In this document: positions 17,401-21,997 of the stretch, in pieces
How the letters are laid out: every line of letters starts with the position of its first letter
Position numbering within the stretch: the first letter of the stretch is position 1
Assembly (NCBI GenBank): GCA_003427395.1
Contig: BFEA01000163.1
Coordinates: 1,664,674 to 1,686,670 of the forward strand
DNA from: Chara braunii
Lineage: Eukaryota > Streptophyta > Charophyceae > Charales > Characeae
DNA length: 21,997 nucleotides
Direction: 5' to 3'
The notes under the pieces: generated by a model
What the model was told of the DNA's origin: nothing
Seen by the model: the letters and a program-made list of their open reading frames with translations, nothing else
The model's database searches: none
Program-made: the position numbers and the translations under genes

Positions 17401-18684
17401 TGTAATGAAGACTGCAGATTCTCAGTGGACTGTACATTGGGCCAAGGGCGAAGCTCGGGGCTTGCCTCGGTTGGGTCACGTCTTAGGTTAAGTTCGTTAT
17501 TTTGTTTGACTGAGGGCTAACCACGACAACTAACTGTGAGGAAATTCGTGAAGGACATATCTGCAAATTTGGGAAAATACAGGCCCGTACTAACTGAATT
17601 TCGTACAGCTACCCTAACTGCGAATATCAGACCCGGGCTACCCCTACGACAGACAGGCCCTAAGGGCCTAAGTTGATAGACGGTCCTATAGCCTATAGCT
17701 GGGGTTGGGAGAGGCCCTAGAGGCTGAAACAGAAACGGTACCGGTCGGTCAGTCAGTCCGGTCTAGGTCGAGTCTAGGTTAGAGTAGACTATAGATAGGT
17801 TAGGCACATCGGTTCAAGGCTTTTGGCACTTGGTACTGAGTACATCGCTGTTGTGCAACGCGTGAGCTGGAAGTGGTGACGGCTCAACGTTGAGGGAGAT
17901 GGACATAGCCAGACCTTCGAAGCGCCAGCCATAGCTGGGCCCTTCGTTGTACTCTGTCAGCACGCGGGGCTGTACAGAGGACTGGGTTATTGAGGTCTGC
18001 TGGAGGCGAGGGAAGTTGGTGCCCTGTTGGACCCTCCTCCGGAGTGGGGTTCCAGGTAGTGGCGCTGCAGCTATAGCTGCAGCATCTTCCTCAGAGATCA
18101 TCTTGTCAGGAGGGGTGGAGTTGCTGCAGACTTCCACCCAGGAAGTCTTTCAACACTTCGTCATCATCAGATACTGTAGCGTTGGTCTTCTTCTTCATCC
18201 TTTGAGTGGGGCTTGGCCTCAGAGACCTGTTTCAGGGTGACGCTTCCCTTTGGAGGTTGTATCTGGGTGGCGCTTGATGTTTCAGGGACTCAGGGGTAGT
18301 GATAGCGGTTCATCAGGGTTAGGGAGTGAAGCGCTGCTCATCTTTGAGCAGCGCATCATAGTTATGAAGTTATTATGACAATTTGAGACTCTAAGTATAA
18401 TAATCAGTGTTGATATTGGGTTCAGACTATCATTGCTTCAATGTTTATTGGATGTGATCTACTCGGCTTGCCTTTATGACTGGTTGTGAGGATTGAGTGG
18501 AGTGAATTGCACCTTCAGTGTACCCTGTCATATCACATGGTCAAGTCTTCCACTGTGTTTCTCTCTCCTTGTGTGGTGTGATACTCCTATCCTCTCCCCT
18601 TCCTTCTGTGTATGCATGGGCATACCTGGGAGTCTATGTGAGTGAGTGTTGGTCTTCAGAAAACAGACAACCGGAATCATAACA
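17401..18684 (+). repeat. Right (3') LTR
   Basis: 1284 bp, starting TGTAATGAAGACTGCAG and ending GGAATCATAACA. Compared with the left LTR it has an extra AGCTATAGCTGC-like insertion near 18070 and a CTAAGTATAATAATC-containing insertion near 18391, besides scattered substitutions. Confidence 0.9.
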
Positions 18685-18688
18685 AGTG
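18685..18688. repeat. LTR element target-site duplication, right
   Basis: AGTG directly after the right LTR, matching 12086-12089. Confidence 0.75.
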
Positions 18689-20790
18689 GACACTGCAGCA
18701 GTTAAGACTGTAGGACTGGAGACTGCAGCAGTGGAAATTGCGGTAGCAACAGATGAGCAAGCAGGGGCAGGACGAGAGCATCGTGGGGGCGAAGAAGAAA
18801 TTGGATGATACAAGGACCATCGCAACATGCGTCGGAACCACTGAGAGAGACGCGTCACATGTGTAGGATAGCGACGTTGGCGGGAGCGCATGTAGCAGGT
18901 CCACCCCTTAGCAAGGGTTAGTGGGGAATGCCCACGCGAAAGCATACGACGAGTAAGTGTTGTTGCCACAATTTGAAAGTCCTGCCAATTGTTACAGATT
19001 TTTTCAAATCTGGGCAATTAAACACACAAGCCGGTTGATGGGAAGGGATGTTGGAGGTCGCACTTGGATAACGAATGACAGGGAAGTCCCAAGCGACCGC
19101 TTTATCAAAGACGCTTATGTGAAGCGAGTCATCGAACGGACCCGTAGATGCATACCTAAAAAGGTACAGGAGCCATCTGTAGTTGTAATCTCCTTCCACT
19201 CAAGCCCATAGTGTTCTGGTGGAGGAGGTAATTGTCCCCATGAAAGAGCATCATCAATGAGGCGATAGGTGAAGGTATATTGTTGAGCAGCTTGAAGATC
19301 ATGTTGACGAATGTCATCAACAAAGCGTGCTTCATCCCAATACAACTTCAACTTAGAAATTTATGGGCCAGCATTCGTTCCCGTTGGAATACTGATAATT
19401 TGTTTCCGAAGTGTGCCATCTCTCGTGTATAGAAAAGTGTTTTGTACAACAAAGCGAAGATGTTGGAGAATCTGAGAAACAGAAAGGGTATCCGGGCCTG
19501 AATCAGTTGTCCATTGGCCACAACTAGGTCCTCGAATAACCATGTTGAGGGCAACGCAGCGTGAATGTGTGCGAGCTTGCCGAAGGGCATAAGCATGAGC
19601 TTCATCAACAACTTTTGCCACATTATTCAAAATGCGGTCATGAGGAAAGTTAGTGTACATTGTGGTAAAATCAACAGTGCGAGGAGAGAGGCCAGGAAGA
19701 GACGATGCATTGTTTTTCATGTCAATCGCCACTTCATCAACACTCTAAACGATCCAGCACCGTCGAACACCAACCTGTTGATAGAGCTCAGTGTCTTTCT
19801 CATGAATAGTAGAGATCACTCCTTGCAAAGCAGCGCTGAGATACGACGAAGTAGTCGTTGTGCTATCCAAAGGTTAGTGAGGAGGTCGTTCATGAATGGT
19901 GCGAATTGTTGGACGAGGGCGAGCACGCGGGGGAACATCACTGTTATTTTGTGCTGTGACTCCAAGAGTGTTGCGAAGAGCTGGAGGAGACTTATGAGCT
20001 TTGAGTACATAGTAAAGGTAAGGTAGGGTATCAGTGTGGGTGTAACCCCAATGGTGATTCCACACTGCATGGTGGTCAAGGACATCAGTAACGAACTCTT
20101 GAGGACGAGTATAAGTGGGACTGTCCAAATGGGTACAGAGATGAAACAGATATCAATTCCTGCAGCATATTGCCAAATTGTGTGATGTTTTGTCCACAAG
20201 GACAATGGCAAAGTGTTGTTGAAGATGGTGCAAGGAGGCATGTGTAGAACGTAGTGAACGTGGCTGGCTCACATGATTGGAGAACGAAGATGCATTGGAT
20301 TGACAATGCGCAAGGATTGCAGAACGCCAGCTGTTCAGCTTCTGAGAAAGAGACGAGAAAGAAGCAGATCGAGAATGTCCGGCCAACAACCTTTTGTAAT
20401 TGGCAATGTACTCGTCTAGTCCAATTGCCAGTGCCTGGAGCACATCGGCAGTTTCCCCATTCATCCGATACTTCGAGCCTTCTTGAAAAAGCTTGTGAAG
20501 GCTATCATCGGAGATGATATTGTAGTCAACAGACACAATATGGCCATCCACAAGATCAGAACAATGTGGAAAGGCTCTGCGGCATTCGCAATCAGAGGAG
20601 TCGGGTAAGGTCATGCCAGGAGTAAACACTCAAGGCCACATCAGTGAAGTTACAAAACTGGACACGCGTGGGTGGCATCAGTTTGTCACATACACGAACA
20701 TGTGTGGCTGCTTGAGGATCAGGGTGCAATGCAACTACATCCGACAATTGTAACACATGGCGCAATTTTTAGCACGAGCTACCTCATGCA
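18685..20790 (-). pseudogene. Penelope-type reverse transcriptase, decayed
   Basis: Minus-strand homology in three frames. In order: an N-terminal segment (VRVCDKLMPPTRVQFCNF, about 20690), DCECRRAFPHC and GSKYRMN (20460-20600), FAIVLVDKTSHN (about 20190), YLYYVLKAHKSPPALR with the K-x-HK motif (about 20010), VDFTTMYTNFPHD (motif A, about 19675), IPTGTNAGP (about 19370), LYWDEARFVDD and YRLIDDALSW with the catalytic Asp pair (about 19255), YGLEWKEITTTDGSCTFLGM, VIRYPSATSNIP (thumb, about 19060) and KGWTCYMRSRQRRYP, ending in Val-Ser-Thr-Ala-Ala repeats. These motifs belong to eukaryotic RTs of the Penelope-like type; the subclade is not resolved. In-frame stops lie at 20153 (TGA), 19874, 19745 and 19361, and frame changes near 20605, 19130 and 19000. 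No GIY-YIG endonuclease was seen on either side. Confidence 0.7.
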
Positions 20791-21380
20791 CATATACTAC
20801 TATATGTCTAGAAGGCTAGCTTGCAAAAAAGCAGGTACGTATTAAGCAACCACAATCACCAAAGAATCAAGATTAAAATCATTAAATAAATTAAAAGTTC
20901 AAATTTAAATGATTGAGGATGATATACAGGCCCAGGTTGCATGTACGAAGCAGTCTGTCAAAATATGGATGCCCACAAGAAATCAGCGCACAGTGCCGCA
21001 CACACACAGATCTTTTCCGATTTACTGGGCCCTGATCCAAACACGTGGGACGTCTCAGACTGGCCTCCCTAAGTGGACTGTGGGCCATCTTGATCACCAG
21101 ATCCGGTTGGTGGGCCCTTCAAAAGGCCCAACTTGTTCCAAGTGGAACATCTCGGGCTCCACTTGGGAAATCTGGATAATCAAATGGCCCTAAGTGGAGC
21201 CTGAGAGACCATTCAAAAAAAAAAAAAAAAAAAGCAAAGAACACAGAGGAAAGAAGAAGGACAAAGAGCAAGAGGAGAGCGCAATACCAAAGCACACAAA
21301 ATCCACCAGAAGATGAGAAAAAGACAAAACAGCACGTGTAGTAGACAAAGGACTGACCAAAACTACAACAGCCAGAAGAA
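20791..21380. other. Noncoding DNA, no gene seen
   Basis: Upstream of the RT gene. No supported coding sequence. The first 100 bp are AT-rich; the rest contains several short palindromes (GTTCCAAGTGGAAC at about 21135, GGGCC-ttcaaaa-GGCCC at about 21114) and the inverted repeat and A tail listed separately. Confidence 0.4.
21151..21233. repeat. 14-bp inverted repeat followed by an A19 tract
   Basis: CTCGGGCTCCACTT (21151-21164) and AAGTGGAGCCTGAG (21192-21205) are complementary at 13 of 14 positions with a 27-nt loop. A pure A19 run follows at 21215-21233. The layout could be the 3' end of a short retroposon on the plus strand. No target duplication was found and the 5' boundary is unknown. 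Confidence 0.5.
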
Positions 21381-21536
21381 GACCATGGGTCTCGCTCCAC
21401 TACAAGACTGCATATGCATTTGGACGCTTTCTGTACCTGCTACGTTAGAAATGTTGGACTCATCCGAATGCACCTGGTCAAGAAAGCATCCAATTGCATG
21501 CAGAGTGTTGTGTAGCGGAGCGAGGCCCCATGGGTC
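21381..21536. other. 156-nt imperfect foldback (pre-miRNA- or MITE-like)
   Basis: The arm at 21381-21437 (GACCATGGGTCTCGCTCCAC ... GCTTTCTGTACC) is complementary over its whole length, with a few gaps and mismatches, to 21476-21536 (GGTCAAGAAAGCATCC ... GCGAGGCCCCATGGGTC). The loop is 38 nt. Flanks do not pair. Size, near-complete pairing and a small loop fit a plant microRNA precursor or a short MITE; the strand of any transcript is unknown. Confidence 0.7.
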
Positions 21537-21963
21537 ACACTTCATGAAGAGCTGTCAGGCTCTGCAACAAGGCGAAAAACCGATCACCGCTCCACTTATT
21601 CTCCATGGAAGGACTCTTCAAAAGTCAAGAGCACAAAAAGACAGCTGAAAAGAAATCCCATTTGTCCGCCCAGACTCCAGGCCCGCTGTCCAAATTTGGG
21701 CGCTCATTATAGAGCTACAAGAAGGACTGTCCAAGTAATGACCTTTGCACAAGTTTGCAGGTGGTGCAGAGTGGATTTCAAGAGTGCACTCTTACAGCTA
21801 TCCAAGGGAATTTCGGGGGCCCATATGGACAGTTGGCGGAGCAACGATAAACTCTCAGAATCTAGAGAGTGGGGAGTAGTGGAGCGAGTACCCAATGTTG
21901 CTGTCATAGCCAACAACAAGAAAGGGGAAACAAAACAGCAAGAAAATCAGAGCAGCATAATTG
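21537..21963. other. Noncoding DNA, no gene seen
   Basis: No supported coding sequence, RNA gene or repeat apart from the GA tract that follows. The short frames present give no recognisable protein. Confidence 0.4.
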
Positions 21964-21983
21964 GAGAGAGAGAGAGAGAGAGA
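21964..21983. repeat. (GA)10 microsatellite
   Basis: An uninterrupted GA dinucleotide run near the window end. Confidence 0.95.
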
Positions 21984-21997
21984 CAGCGAAATAGGTA

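Larger units (their letters stand above)
12090..18684 (+). mobile_element. Non-autonomous LTR retrotransposon (gag only)
   Basis: A 6595-bp element bounded by two TG...CA direct LTRs, a 4-bp target duplication, a primer-binding site after the left LTR and a purine-rich stretch before the right LTR. The interior of about 4 kb encodes one gag protein and a zinc knuckle. No protease, reverse transcriptase, RNase H or integrase motif is visible in the roughly 1.1 kb that follows, which is too short for pol. The structure matches the TR-GAG type, which would depend on enzymes of an autonomous relative (gag style suggests Ty3/gypsy). The two LTRs differ by many substitutions and several small indels, so the insertion is not recent. 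It lies inside the minus-strand RT gene, in the opposite orientation. Confidence 0.88.

Noticed and set aside
20153-20155. In-frame TGA in the RT gene, considered as a selenocysteine codon (reported in some Penelope-like elements)
   Set aside because: The same gene has TAA and TAG stops and frameshifts, so ordinary decay is the simpler reading, and no SECIS element was identified.

Overview
The window looks like nuclear DNA of a green-lineage eukaryote with a large, repeat-rich genome. A streptophyte is most likely, and a charophyte-type alga would fit, but that is inference. The grounds are one spliced exon of plastid-type 1-deoxy-D-xylulose 5-phosphate reductoisomerase (DXR, minus strand, 8061-8210) with correct GT-AG borders, a retroposed spliceosomal U6 sequence, TTTAGGG-like telomere motifs, a plant-style initiator-tRNA primer-binding site, long microsatellites and nested retroelements. 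Nothing bacterial is present. The DXR exon is the only host protein-coding sequence I can support. No neighbouring DXR exon was found by eye, so the rest is probably expanded intron or intergenic DNA.

Layout. (1) About 192-5373: a decayed, 5'-truncated L1-like LINE on the minus strand (endonuclease, FADD reverse transcriptase, C-terminal zinc finger, about 1 kb 3' UTR, A-rich tail). A U6 snRNA retrocopy with a 12-bp target duplication is inserted in its ORF2. (2) 5435-5573: nested AGATCT palindromes and a (TC)30 tract. (3) 5874-7555: two diverged direct copies of a unit of about 850 bp. (4) 8061-8210: the DXR exon. (5) 8305-8740 and 9285-9770: two diverged copies of another repeat. (6) 10103-11158: an unusual minus-strand reading frame with a Josephin-like cysteine-protease domain, one in-frame TAA, then two tandem RING-like zinc modules. 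(7) 11735-12089 and 18685-20790: one decayed gene for a Penelope-type reverse transcriptase with a pentapeptide-repeat tail, split by an LTR retrotransposon. (8) 12090-18684: that LTR element, with 1.26-1.28 kb LTRs, a 4-bp target duplication, gag but no visible pol, so a TR-GAG-like non-autonomous element. (9) 20791-21997: noncoding DNA with a 14-bp inverted repeat next to an A tail, a 156-nt foldback at 21381-21536 and a GA microsatellite.

The most interesting candidate is the combination of (6) and (7). With the nested LTR element set aside, a reverse-transcriptase gene with no recognisable endonuclease lies directly upstream, on the same strand, of a gene combining a Josephin-like deubiquitinase and RING fingers. 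They may be two genes of one large Penelope-like element with ubiquitin-related cargo. That they form one element is inference and needs other genomic copies to confirm it. Both are damaged here, so this copy is probably a fossil.
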